Positions 1 through 7,996 of a DNA stretch of 64,000 nucleotides are shown here, in pieces. The stretch is from Paraburkholderia atlantica. Its GTDB lineage: Bacteria; Pseudomonadota; Gammaproteobacteria; Burkholderiales; Burkholderiaceae. A program made the position numbers and the translations under genes. The stretch covers positions 310,001-374,000 of the forward strand of contig NZ_WHNQ01000003.1 of the NCBI RefSeq assembly GCF_009362785.1, in the 5' to 3' direction. Each line of letters starts with the position of its first letter. The first letter of the stretch is position 1. The notes below the pieces were generated by a model, which ran no database searches, was not told where the DNA came from, and worked only from the letters and a program-made list of their open reading frames with translations.

Positions 1-18
1 GCGGCACGTGCCTAGTCG

Positions 19-49
19 GCCAGCCTCGTCCACGACACGCGAGGCTGGC
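19..49. terminator. Stem-loop just past the P450 gene
   Basis: Perfect 10-bp inverted repeat (arms 19-28 and 40-49, 11-nt loop) lying 10 nt beyond the stop codon of the minus-strand P450 gene. There is no U-run after it on the minus strand, so it may be a 3'-end stabiliser or a weak terminator rather than a classic Rho-independent one. Confidence 0.45.
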
Positions 50-59
50 GCTGTTCTGG

Positions 60-1304
60 TTAGCCGAAGACGACGGGAATCGAATGCGGAACGCGCATCA
101 TGATTCCACTGATCTGTGGCGCTGCCGCGGCCGGATCGAGGCGAAGATTCGGCAGACGATCGAGAATCGCGTTGAGCGCGCGCGTCATTTCCACGCGCGC
201 AAGGTGCTGGCCGATGCATACGTGCGGGCCATACGCGAATGCAAAGTGCCGGTGAGCAGGCTTTCGATAGATGTCGAACTTGTCCGGATCGGGGAAGCGG
301 CTGGGGTCGCGATTGGCGCTGCCCGCCAACACGTCGAGAAATGCGCCCGCCGGAATCTCTACACCGCCGAGCGTGACGTCACGCGTCGCCATGCGCGATT
401 GCATCAACACGGGGCCATCCCAGCGCAGAGCCTCTTCGATCGCCTGCGCGACCAGCGTGCGATCCTGGCGCACCGCTTCGAGCTGCGCGGGGTCGCGCAA
501 TAGCGCGAGCAGCAACACGCTGGTTGCGCGATAAGTGGTGTCGCCGCCCGCATTCACCAATTGGCGCAGGAACGAAATGACGACCTCGTCCGGCAGCAAC
601 TCGCCATCGACTTCCGCGGTGGCCAGCGAGCTGACGAGATCGTCGCCCGGATTGCTGCGGCGCTCCTCGATGAGTCCAGCGAAATAAGCGCCCAGCTTCG
701 TCGACGCCTCGACACCGTGCGCGACATCGATCGAAACCAGCGTCTGTGCGATCGCCAGCTTGTGGAAGACTTTCACGTCTTCCGGCGGCAATGCCAATTG
801 GCGATAGATGATATTGAACGGATAGTGAAGCGTGAACTCGTTGACGAGATCCGCATGTCCGCGATCTACGAACTTCGACATCAGTTCGCTCACGACCGGA
901 TCGACCAGCGTATCGCCCCATGCCGCCACCGTATGCGGCAAAAAGGCCTTCTGGAAGATGCGGCGGTAGCGCGGGTGCTCGGGTGCGTCCATCGTCGAGA
1001 TGCTACGTCCGAAGCTGATGCCGATATTGCGCTCGTAAGACTTGTTCGAGAACGTGACCGGATCTCCCAGCACCTGCGATACCTCGTCGTATCCGAATAC
1101 ACAGTAATGCGCGACATCGGACATCGTCAGGTCGGCCGCTTCGCCCATCAGTACGCGGTAGTCACCTTCCTGCACCGAGCCTTTCTCGCGTAGCTCGGCA
1201 ATGCGCGCATACGGATTGGAATCGGCCCCATAGGCGAGCGAATCCTCGAAAAAAGGGTTGAACCTGGGATCGTCGAAGTCCTCGAGTCGCAGCGCGCCGG
1301 CCAT
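60..1304 (-). CDS. Cytochrome P450 monooxygenase
   Basis: Soluble bacterial P450 of 414 aa from the chosen start. Visible landmarks are the I-helix AGGDTT (about 252-257, including the oxygen-activating Thr), the K-helix ExxR (EALR, about 291-294), and the heme loop FAYGPHVCIG with the thiolate Cys at about 363. It would hydroxylate a hydrophobic substrate using electrons from a ferredoxin, and a ferredoxin/reductase pair is encoded just across the divergent promoter. I chose the Met at 1304 because AGGAAAG precedes it; an in-frame Met at 1319 would add five residues. The longer upstream reading frame lacks a clear ribosome site. The substrate is not predictable from sequence alone. Confidence 0.93.
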   Translation of the reverse strand: MAGALRLEDFDDPRFNPFFEDSLAYGADSNPYARIAELREKGSVQEGDYRVLMGEAADLTMSDVAHYCVFGYDEVSQVLGDPVTFSNKSYERNIGISFGRSISTMDAPEHPRYRRIFQKAFLPHTVAAWGDTLVDPVVSELMSKFVDRGHADLVNEFTLHYPFNIIYRQLALPPEDVKVFHKLAIAQTLVSIDVAHGVEASTKLGAYFAGLIEERRSNPGDDLVSSLATAEVDGELLPDEVVISFLRQLVNAGGDTTYRATSVLLLALLRDPAQLEAVRQDRTLVAQAIEEALRWDGPVLMQSRMATRDVTLGGVEIPAGAFLDVLAGSANRDPSRFPDPDKFDIYRKPAHRHFAFAYGPHVCIGQHLARVEMTRALNAILDRLPNLRLDPAAAAPQISGIMMRVPHSIPVVFG

Positions 1305-1369
1305 CTTTCCTGTCTCCATTAATCGTTCATTCGAAGGCACTCCTGCGTTGCAGCGACGTGCCGATAGTT

Positions 1370-1380
1370 GAACTATGTTC
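1370..1380. promoter_or_regulatory. Candidate operator GAACTATGTTC
   Basis: An 11-bp inverted repeat (GAAC-TAT-GTTC) in the divergent promoter between the P450 and the TetR gene. It belongs to a family of near-identical palindromes at other divergent promoters of this window (21792, 49642, 49822) and is a plausible binding site for the adjacent TetR protein. Confidence 0.5.
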
Positions 1381-1384
1381 CATT

Positions 1385-1400
1385 TTGCACGAATGTGCAA
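1385..1400. promoter_or_regulatory. Inverted repeat TTGCAC-N4-GTGCAA
   Basis: Perfect 6-bp arms around a 4-nt spacer, five bases from the GAACTATGTTC palindrome in the same divergent promoter. It could be a second operator of the TetR regulator or a site for another factor. Confidence 0.4.
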
Positions 1401-1468
1401 GATCGTTTTATCATTCGCCGAAAGGGATCGCGCACTGACCGATTCGCGCCCGCCATGAAAGGGAAACC

Positions 1469-2197
1469 ATGCCGTCCAGGACCACTCACGCCGCCAGCAA
1501 CCCGGCGACTGCCATCAATGAGCCGCGCGCAACGGCGCGCAGCACGACGCCAGAGCGCATTCTCGATACGGCCGAGCGGCTGTTCGCCATGCACGGCTAC
1601 TTCGGCACGTCGATTCGCGACATCATGCAGAGCTGTGGCATGGAGCTGAGCCTCGCGCGCTATCACTTCGGCAGCAAAGACGCGTTGTTTCAACAGGCGA
1701 TCGGCCGTCGCGCGGCCGTGATCAGCCGGCAGGTCATCGAATCGCTCGAGGCCGAACTCGCGGCGCTGCGAGGCAAGCGTCCCGATGTCGAGACCATCGT
1801 GACCGCACTTTCCGCACCGGCTTTCGCGCATCTGACGAGCGGCGATCCGGGCTGGCGAAACTACCTGCGCCTGCTGACCCAGATCGGCTGCCTTCTGGAG
1901 CGTCCCGACCTCACGGCGCCGTTTTATGACCAGTACGCGCCTGCGGCCGCGCGCTACCGTGATGCCTTCGCCAAGGCGCTTCCTCATGCCACGCGGGAGA
2001 TCGTCGAACTGGTGCAGCATTTCGTCGAGTCCGTGTTTCATCTCGTGCTCAACGAGCTTTACGCGCAGGAAGCGCGTTCCAAAACACGGGCACTCACGAC
2101 GGCACATATCGAGCGCATGCGCACCTACCTCATCCGTTTCGCGGTTGGCGGCATCGAGGCGATGGTCAGCTCCACTGCGGCTCAGCGGGGTTCATGA
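1469..2197 (+). CDS. TetR/AcrR-family transcriptional regulator
   Basis: 242 aa. The N-terminal tail is basic and poorly conserved. A TetR helix-turn-helix follows at roughly 28-75, containing ILDTAERLFAMHGYFGTSIRD and the recognition-helix-like ARYHFGSKDALF. The C-terminal two thirds should be the all-helical ligand-binding and dimer domain. It is divergent from the P450 gene and precedes the ferredoxin reductase gene. It is therefore the natural candidate to repress both directions, with a CoA-ester or pathway intermediate as inducer; this is inference from position. GGG-rich ribosome site (AAAGGGAAACC) before the ATG. Confidence 0.9.
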   Translation: MPSRTTHAASNPATAINEPRATARSTTPERILDTAERLFAMHGYFGTSIRDIMQSCGMELSLARYHFGSKDALFQQAIGRRAAVISRQVIESLEAELAALRGKRPDVETIVTALSAPAFAHLTSGDPGWRNYLRLLTQIGCLLERPDLTAPFYDQYAPAAARYRDAFAKALPHATREIVELVQHFVESVFHLVLNELYAQEARSKTRALTTAHIERMRTYLIRFAVGGIEAMVSSTAAQRGS

Positions 2198-2200
2198 GCA

Positions 2201-2244
2201 TTGACAGTAGCAACGACGGTCGTTCACAATTTAGAACACTATTC
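2201..2244 (+). promoter_or_regulatory. Candidate promoter with overlapping operator
   Basis: TTGACA at 2201-2206, an 18-nt spacer and CACAAT at 2225-2230 form a plausible sigma-70 promoter. The near-palindrome GAACACTATTC (2234-2244) sits just past the -10, where repressor binding would block transcription of the ferredoxin-reductase/ferredoxin/SDR operon. Its arms carry one mismatch against GAACANTGTTC. Confidence 0.5.
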
Positions 2245-2297
2245 GAAACTACTCTGGCCGCAGCGAGCTTGTGGCCGTATGAGATGGAGTTGGCCTC

Positions 2298-3560
2298 ATG
2301 ACAGCTGGAGACACAGAGAACACCGCACTGATCGTCGGGGCGGGTCACGCGGCGGGAGAATGCGCGACCGCGATCCGCGAACAGGGATGGACGGGGCGCA
2401 TCGTGATGGTTGGAGAAGAACCTCATTTGCCGTACCAACGGCCGCCGCTCTCCAAGGCATTCCTGTCGGGCGAATCGACCGCCGAGCAGCTCTACCTGAA
2501 GCCGCTGTCGACGTACGACAAAGCGCGTGTCGAGTTCATTCCGAACGTGCGCGCGCAACGCATTGACCGTGACGCGAAGCGGGTCACGCTCTCCAACGGC
2601 AGCGAAATCGGCTATACGAAACTCGTTCTGGCTACCGGCGGGCGCGCGCGGCGCCTCGCGTTGCCCGGTATCGAAACTATCGAGAAGCTGCAGAATTTTC
2701 ACTACCTTCGCACGCTCGATCACGTCGCGCGCATTCGGAACCAGTTTCATGCCGGTTCGCGCCTCGTGATCATCGGCGGTGGATATGTCGGACTGGAGGT
2801 GGCTGCGGTAGCCGTGAAGCTCGGCTTGCACGTCACCGTGCTCGAAGCATTGCCGCGCGTCCTCGCGCGCGTCACGGCTCCCGAGCTTTCCACGTTCTAC
2901 GAGAAAGTGCACCGCGAGGCCGGCGTCGACATCCGCACGAACGCGATCGTCAGTGAGTTCGAATGCGACGCGTCCAGCGACGCCGTTGCCGCCGTGCGCT
3001 GCGCGGACGGCACACGCGTCGCCGCGGATCTCGTCATCGTCGGCGTGGGACTGGAACCTGCCACCGAACTTGCGGAAGCGGCCGGTCTTGCCGTCGACAA
3101 CGGCATCGTGGTCGACGAATACACGCGCACGTCCGATCCGGATATTTTCGCGGTCGGGGATTGCACCAACCACCCCAACCCTTCGCTCGGCCGCCGCCTG
3201 CGTCTGGAGTCGGTGCCCAACGCGCTGGAGCAGGCCCGCACCGCGGCCGCCTCGTTGTGTGGCAAGGAGCGCGTCTACAACAGCGTGCCGTGGTTCTGGT
3301 CCGATCAATACGATCTGAAGCTCAAGATGGTCGGCTTGTCCCATGGCTACGACGAGTTCGTCCTGCGCGGCAATCCCGATACCCGCTCGTTCTCCGCGTT
3401 TTATCTGAAAGACGGCGTCATGCTCGCAGCCGATACGGTCAGTCGGGTGCCCGAATTCGTGCTGGCCAAGCGGTTCGTTGCCGAGAAGATTCCGGTCCGC
3501 GCGGCCGATCTCGCCGACGAATCGATTCCGTTGAAGAGTCTGCTTCCCCAGTCCAACTAA
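2298..3560 (+). CDS. Ferredoxin (putidaredoxin-type) reductase
   Basis: 420-aa flavoprotein of the putidaredoxin/rubredoxin reductase family. It should transfer electrons from NAD(P)H through FAD to the [2Fe-2S] ferredoxin encoded next. An N-terminal FAD-binding GAGHAAGE (about 14-21) is followed by a central NAD-binding IIGGGYVGLEVA and a second FAD motif DIFAVGDCT near residue 290. The C-terminal domain ends with the PLKSLLP tail usual for this class. It is 21 nt upstream of the ferredoxin gene, so they are likely co-transcribed. It probably serves both P450s of the window, as no other reductase gene is visible. Confidence 0.93.
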   Translation: MTAGDTENTALIVGAGHAAGECATAIREQGWTGRIVMVGEEPHLPYQRPPLSKAFLSGESTAEQLYLKPLSTYDKARVEFIPNVRAQRIDRDAKRVTLSNGSEIGYTKLVLATGGRARRLALPGIETIEKLQNFHYLRTLDHVARIRNQFHAGSRLVIIGGGYVGLEVAAVAVKLGLHVTVLEALPRVLARVTAPELSTFYEKVHREAGVDIRTNAIVSEFECDASSDAVAAVRCADGTRVAADLVIVGVGLEPATELAEAAGLAVDNGIVVDEYTRTSDPDIFAVGDCTNHPNPSLGRRLRLESVPNALEQARTAAASLCGKERVYNSVPWFWSDQYDLKLKMVGLSHGYDEFVLRGNPDTRSFSAFYLKDGVMLAADTVSRVPEFVLAKRFVAEKIPVRAADLADESIPLKSLLPQSN

Positions 3561-3581
3561 TTTTTCAGAGGTCCAGAAGCC

Positions 3582-3902
3582 ATGCCGCTCATTCGATTCA
3601 TTCAGCCGGACGGCAGCGAAGCCGCCGTGAGCGCCACCGTTGGCGATTCAGTCATGCAAACGGCCGTCAACAACCAGATCCCGGGCATTCTCGGCGACTG
3701 TGGCGGCAGCTGCAGCTGCGCAACCTGTCATGCGTACGTCGACCAAGCCTGGAGCAGCCACATGCCGGCGGCCGAATCCTACGAAGTCGACATGCTCACC
3801 TGTGCGATGGACGTGCGTGAAAACAGCCGTCTGACGTGCCAGATCTTCGTGACGCCGGAGCTCGACGGATTGGTGGTGCATTTGCCCGGCGTGGCTGCGT
3901 AA
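3582..3902 (+). CDS. [2Fe-2S] ferredoxin, putidaredoxin/adrenodoxin type
   Basis: 106 aa, the normal family length. The cluster ligands follow the adrenodoxin-type spacing: Cys40, Cys46, Cys49 and Cys86 (C-x5-C-x2-C ... C). Cys44 and Cys74 are additional, non-ligand cysteines. It should carry electrons from the upstream reductase to a class I P450. Ribosome site AGAGG. The gene sits between the reductase and an SDR in one operon. Confidence 0.94.
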   Translation: MPLIRFIQPDGSEAAVSATVGDSVMQTAVNNQIPGILGDCGGSCSCATCHAYVDQAWSSHMPAAESYEVDMLTCAMDVRENSRLTCQIFVTPELDGLVVHLPGVAA

Positions 3903-3913
3903 GCGTGATAGAC

Positions 3914-4684
3914 ATGGCTGTTCCACGCACGACGCTGATCACCGGCGCCGCATCAGGCATGGGCGCGGCGCTGGCCCGGCATTTGACCGCGCTTGGCGAA
4001 CGGGTGATCGGCGTCGATCTCCACGATGCGCAAGTTTGCGCGGACCTCACCGACCCGGCGCAGCGCGCAGCGCTGGTCGCGCGCGTACAGCAGATCGCAC
4101 CGTCGATCGATGCGGTAGTCGCCTGCGCCGGCGTGTCGCCGCCGGTGCCCGGCGACACGCTGGTCGCGGTCAATTACTTCGGCGTTACTGATCTGTTGCC
4201 ACGCCTGTTGCCGCTGCTGCATCGCGCAACGGAGCCACGCGCCGTGGTGATCTCATCGCTCGCGTCGCTTCATCCGGTCGATGCGCGCCTCGTCGAGTTA
4301 TGCCTCGACGGCAACGAAGCCGCGGCACGCGAGCAAGCTGGAAAGATCGGCGCACAAAGCTATGCATCATCCAAGCGCGCGCTGACGCAGTGGATACGGC
4401 GCACGGCGGTGCTGCCCGGCTGGGCCGACAAGGGCGTGCTGCTGAATGGTGTCGCGCCGGGCATCGTGAAGACGCCGATGGTCGCGCCGTTGCTGGAAAC
4501 GGCAGAAGGTCGCGAGGCGCTTGCCGCCGGCGTGCCCACCGTCGTGCCCGACTACGCCACCGCCGAGCAGATCGTGCCGCTCCTCGCCTTCCTCGCGAGT
4601 CCTGCCAACGGCTACATGGTGGGTCAAGTCCCGTTCGTCGACGGCGGTGCCGACGTGCTCTTGCGTGGAGAAGCGGCGCTGTAA
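3914..4684 (+). CDS. SDR resembling 3-alpha-hydroxysteroid dehydrogenase/carbonyl reductase
   Basis: 256-aa short-chain dehydrogenase. It has the NAD(P) motif TGAASGMG near the N-terminus, VISSLAS with the catalytic Ser, and YASSK (Tyr/Lys). The overall pattern (VVACAG, VNYFGVTDLLPRLLP, LNGVAPGIVKTPM, VDGGAD near the end) strongly recalls the Comamonas 3-alpha-HSD/carbonyl reductase group. It likely oxidises a ring alcohol to a ketone. The ATG at 3914 is preferred because it aligns with the usual SDR N-terminus; upstream in-frame codons overlap the ferredoxin gene. Substrate identity is inference. Confidence 0.85.
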   Translation: MAVPRTTLITGAASGMGAALARHLTALGERVIGVDLHDAQVCADLTDPAQRAALVARVQQIAPSIDAVVACAGVSPPVPGDTLVAVNYFGVTDLLPRLLPLLHRATEPRAVVISSLASLHPVDARLVELCLDGNEAAAREQAGKIGAQSYASSKRALTQWIRRTAVLPGWADKGVLLNGVAPGIVKTPMVAPLLETAEGREALAAGVPTVVPDYATAEQIVPLLAFLASPANGYMVGQVPFVDGGADVLLRGEAAL

Positions 4685-4712
4685 CGCGCAAGAGCCGCGG
4701 ACACTGCCGCGC

Positions 4713-5291
4713 TTACGGCGCCTTCGTCAATGTGTCGATGGCGTGCTGTTCGCTCGCGCCCCAGAACGTCGCCCACGTCGGAAATCCTTGCGGAAGGCGC
4801 GGCTGATAGCGGTCGCCCTCGTACTTGCCGGGCCAGTTCTGGAAGCGCGGAGCACCGGGTCGCTCGAGCCAGTCAGTCGAATACCAGTGCTGTTCGTCGC
4901 GTCGCTCGAAGTACCATTGCCCGTCGCGTCGCACGTAGTGATCGAAGTAGCAGATCGCCATCACCACCCACGCGCCGTTGTCCTCATGCTCCGCGCGACA
5001 ATAGACGCTTCCTGTCGCATGGTCGGGATCGATGATATCGACTGTGTGGCCGCAGATCTGGTGAATGCTGCGATAAAAGCCGCGCAAAATGTGCTCGGAG
5101 CCATAGAACGTCTTCAGCGCCGCACGGCCCGTGCCCCATCGGCCGCAGTTGACGTCTTCAGCGAACAGCTGCACCAGACTGTCCAGATCGCGCGAATCGA
5201 CCGCGAGCGCGTATCGCACCGGCAACTGCTGTATAGCAAGCTGCGCCTCGATGCGCTCGATACGCGCAAGAAGACCGGAATCCGTCGTCAT
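4713..5291 (-). CDS. NTF2-like (SnoaL/ketosteroid-isomerase fold) protein
   Basis: 192 aa with the cone-shaped NTF2-like fold signature: an N-terminal helix (RIEAQLAIQQLPVRYALAVD), DLDSLVQLFAEDV, then beta-strands including HTVDIIDPDHATGSVYCRAEH and WYFERRDEQHWY. Such proteins are isomerases, dehydratases, cyclases or small-subunit partners, and many sit in steroid and terpenoid clusters. It is the last gene of the long minus-strand operon and overlaps the upstream SDR gene by 4 nt (ATGA). Strong ribosome site GGGGGAGG. Catalytic role unknown. Confidence 0.82.
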   Translation of the reverse strand: MTTDSGLLARIERIEAQLAIQQLPVRYALAVDSRDLDSLVQLFAEDVNCGRWGTGRAALKTFYGSEHILRGFYRSIHQICGHTVDIIDPDHATGSVYCRAEHEDNGAWVVMAICYFDHYVRRDGQWYFERRDEQHWYSTDWLERPGAPRFQNWPGKYEGDRYQPRLPQGFPTWATFWGASEQHAIDTLTKAP

Positions 5292-6121
5292 GCCTCCCCC
5301 TTGCTAACCTTAGTCGTGGCGGCCGAGCGCGCGCGAATTTCGTCGGCATAGTAAGGCTGGTGCGAAAGAAGTCCGCCATCGACGTTGAACACCTGGCCTG
5401 TGACGAACGCCGCCTCATCCGAAGCGAGATACACCACCGCATGCGCAATGTCCTCGGGCTGCCCGAGGCGCGGCGTCAGATGGTGGCTCAGCATCATCTC
5501 GCCGAGTTCCCCCGCGTAGTACGCCTGGGTCACCGGCGTGACGATCAGGCCAGGAGCAATCGCGTTGCAGCGTATTCCCTCCTTACCGTGCTGCGCGGCG
5601 ATGTAGCGCGTCAGGTTCTCGATACCGGCCTTGCAGACACCATAGGCGCTATACCCCAGCGCACCCGCCTGAGCAGAGCCCGACGAGGTATTGATGATCG
5701 AACCGCCACCGCGTGCCCGCATCAGCGGTAGCGCACGCCGCGAGGCCAGCATGGTGCCCCGAAGATTGATGCGCATCGTGTCGTCCCAGACAGCGACGTC
5801 GACTGTCTCGACTGCCGCATCGACGGTACTGGAAAGCGACGTGGCCGCGGCGTTGTTGTGCAGGATATCGAGTCCGCCCCAGGACTCGAGCGTCAGTTCG
5901 AACAACGCGTCGATCGAACTTTCGTCGCCAATATCGACACGCGCCGCAACTGCCTGGCCGCCCGACTCCTTGATGCGACGAACCTGCTGCTGTGCGCCTT
6001 CGAGATTGAGGTCCGCCACGACGAGCAGCGCGCCCTCGTCCGCGAGTCTCGCAGCACAGGCGGCGCCGATGCCCGACGCGGCCCCGGTCACAATAGCTAT
6101 CTTGTCCTTGACACGTTGCAT
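5288..6121 (-). CDS. SDR-family oxidoreductase
   Basis: 277-aa classical SDR. TGAASGIGAACAARL lies at the N-terminus, NNAA is in the central strand, IINTSSGSAQAG contains the catalytic Ser, YGVCK supplies Tyr and Lys, and it ends with GQVFNVDGGL. It should be an NAD(P)-dependent alcohol dehydrogenase or ketoreductase. A strong GAGGAGG ribosome site precedes the ATG. It sits in a run of four consecutive SDR genes, suggesting several ring or side-chain alcohol oxidations in one pathway. Confidence 0.9.
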   Translation of the reverse strand: MQRVKDKIAIVTGAASGIGAACAARLADEGALLVVADLNLEGAQQQVRRIKESGGQAVAARVDIGDESSIDALFELTLESWGGLDILHNNAAATSLSSTVDAAVETVDVAVWDDTMRINLRGTMLASRRALPLMRARGGGSIINTSSGSAQAGALGYSAYGVCKAGIENLTRYIAAQHGKEGIRCNAIAPGLIVTPVTQAYYAGELGEMMLSHHLTPRLGQPEDIAHAVVYLASDEAAFVTGQVFNVDGGLLSHQPYYADEIRARSAATTKVSKGEA

Positions 6122-6146
6122 CCTGATCCTCCTCGGTAAGTGATCG

Positions 6147-6932
6147 TTATTGAGCGGTCAGTGAAAGCTTGCCGGGGTTGAGGACCGGGCCCGCGGTGTG
6201 CTGACCACCATCACCGTAGATCACGGTGCCATTAACAAAATTGCATGCCTCGGAGGCCAGGAAAAGCACTGTCGCGCCGATATCCTCCACCGTATCGCCG
6301 AGGCGACACAGAGGTAACTGCCCAACCATCAGGTCGAGGAGTTTCGAACGTCGCTGATGGAAGACCCTGAATTCTGGAGTGTCAGCAAGAGGTAGCAGCA
6401 GGTTGGTGGCAATTTGATACTTGCCCCAATCCACGGCGGCCGTACGAGTCAGTCCCACCAGCCCCCACGCAGCCGCGTTGTAGGCAGCGATTCCGTCATT
6501 GACGTTTTCGCCGTAACGGTGGCCGACATTGATGATGCGTCCGCCGCCCGCCGCACGCATAGGTGGCAGCGCCGCCTGCATTGCCGCTGCTGCCGCATGA
6601 ACACGTCCGAAAGTCGTTTCGAACGCCGTCGGAGGTTGCTCTTCCAGTGGGCCGATATGTGGCTGAGGCAAAACGTTGTTGACCAGTATGTCCAGCCCAC
6701 CGAGTCGGTCGACGGCGTGCTCGATGGCTCCGCGCACTGCATCCCACGCAACGCCGGACGACACCGCTCGTCCACCGGCGCGGCGAATGTCCCGCGCGGT
6801 AGCCTCAGCCTCGTCAATATCAGCATCGATCAACGCGACGGCGACTCCCTCGCGCCCGAGGCGCAGAGCGATGCCACGACCGATCGCGTCGATGCCAAAA
6901 ACGATTGCCCGCTTCTTGTCGAACTGGCTCAT
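6147..6932 (-). CDS. SDR-like protein lacking catalytic Ser and Lys
   Basis: 261 aa from the ATG at 6932, which aligns with the SDR N-terminus; upstream in-frame sequence belongs to the neighbouring gene in another frame. The nucleotide-binding region is present (FGIDAIGRGIALRLG) and the C-terminus keeps NFVNGTVIYGDGG. The usual YxxxK reads YNAAA, so the catalytic Lys is Ala. The catalytic Ser strand reads INVGHRYGEN with no Ser in place. It is probably a non-classical or inactive SDR, perhaps a structural partner of a neighbouring SDR. The fold call is secure; the activity is not. Confidence 0.82.
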   Translation of the reverse strand: MSQFDKKRAIVFGIDAIGRGIALRLGREGVAVALIDADIDEAEATARDIRRAGGRAVSSGVAWDAVRGAIEHAVDRLGGLDILVNNVLPQPHIGPLEEQPPTAFETTFGRVHAAAAAMQAALPPMRAAGGGRIINVGHRYGENVNDGIAAYNAAAWGLVGLTRTAAVDWGKYQIATNLLLPLADTPEFRVFHQRRSKLLDLMVGQLPLCRLGDTVEDIGATVLFLASEACNFVNGTVIYGDGGQHTAGPVLNPGKLSLTAQ

Positions 6933-6943
6933 CTTGTCGGCCT

Positions 6944-7762
6944 TCACTGAAACACGGTGCCCACGGAATGCAGTTGCGGCAGTCCCAGGAGATTGGCCCC
7001 GCCATCTATGAAGAGGGATTGGCCAGTGATGAAGCGGCCGTGCTCGGACACAAGTCCCAGAACCGCTGCACCAATGTCTTCCTCGGCACGACCGTGGCGG
7101 CGCATCGGATTGAGACGGGCGACAGCTTCGGCCTTCTTTGCATCGCCACGATAGAAGGCCGCGTAAGACGGACTCCAGCCGGACGGCAAAACCGCGTTGA
7201 CCGTGATGTTGTCGCGCCCCCATTCATTCGCAAGGGTTCGCGTGAGACCGCGAATCGCTTCCTTCGCGGCGTTATAGGCAAGACCATATTTGCTGCCATA
7301 GACGGCATTGATCGACCCGAAATTGACGATCCGGCCGCCTCCTGCTTGACGAAACCATGGCAGTGCCGCCTGACTGGCCCACAACGATCCGTAGAGGCCG
7401 GAACGAAGCGCCACTTCGAGGTTCGCGTCGTTGGCCGAGGATTCGACCTCGACCAGATCCGGTACGACCTGCGCATTGTTGACGAGAATGTCCAGCCGCC
7501 CGAAATGCCTGGCGCCGTCCTGCACCAGAGATTGGACCTGAGATTTGTCGGTCACGTCGGCTGGAATGAATAGCGCTTCCGCGCCGATCGCGAGAAGAGA
7601 TTCAACGACTTTCCTTCCCTTTTCCGCCGAGCGGCCGTTTACGACGATCTTCGCGCCAGCACGCGCAAGTCGTAGAGCAATGCCTTCGCCCAAACCTTGG
7701 GTCGAACCGGTGACGACGGCGACCTTTCCATCGAGTTGTTTCGCGAAAGTGCTCATCGTCAT
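6944..7762 (-). CDS. SDR-family oxidoreductase
   Basis: 272-aa classical SDR with [31 protein letters not shown] (Ser) and YNAAK (Tyr/Lys). The C-terminal segment is [14 protein letters not shown]. The ATG at 7762 is chosen because it overlaps the stop of the upstream gene by 4 nt (ATGA), showing translational coupling; a second Met lies two codons later. The enzyme probably oxidises a secondary alcohol or beta-hydroxyacyl-CoA in this pathway. Confidence 0.88.
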   Translation of the reverse strand: MTMSTFAKQLDGKVAVVTGSTQGLGEGIALRLARAGAKIVVNGRSAEKGRKVVESLLAIGAEALFIPADVTDKSQVQSLVQDGARHFGRLDILVNNAQVVPDLVEVESSANDANLEVALRSGLYGSLWASQAALPWFRQAGGGRIVNFGSINAVYGSKYGLAYNAAKEAIRGLTRTLANEWGRDNITVNAVLPSGWSPSYAAFYRGDAKKAEAVARLNPMRRHGRAEEDIGAAVLGLVSEHGRFITGQSLFIDGGANLLGLPQLHSVGTVFQ

Positions 7763-7983
7763 GAAGCCCCGGAAGCCGCGGACGGTCCGCACCCGACGAC
7801 AGCGTCCTGGTCTAGCTGCGGTGCGGCGCTTGCTTCGAACGGAAAGCCGGCAGTGTCGCCACCATAATCGTTCACGACGATGCGTGCGCCGCGAAGCGCA
7901 AGCTCCGTCGCAATCGCCCGGCCAATGGCTCCGGCAGCACCGGTCACTAGGGCGACTTGTCCATCGAACGAAAATTGCGGCAT
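7759..7983 (-). pseudogene. Truncated SDR (N-terminal remnant)
   Basis: 74 codons only. It begins as a convincing SDR of the hydroxyacyl-CoA/17-beta-HSD4 type: [20 protein letters not shown] followed by [10 protein letters not shown]. It then runs into about 30 residues of low-complexity, non-SDR sequence and stops. All catalytic residues (Ser, YxxxK) are missing. The following bases are taken by the next SDR gene, so the missing two thirds are deleted rather than frameshifted. Its stop still overlaps the next start (ATGA), so it may persist as a coupled leader peptide. A short functional protein cannot be excluded. Confidence 0.7.
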
Positions 7984-7996
7984 AACGACGACTCGA

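Noticed and set aside
2166..3344. 392-codon minus-strand frame opposite the ferredoxin reductase
   Set aside because: Antisense shadow of a well-supported gene; no recognisable domain and no ribosome site.
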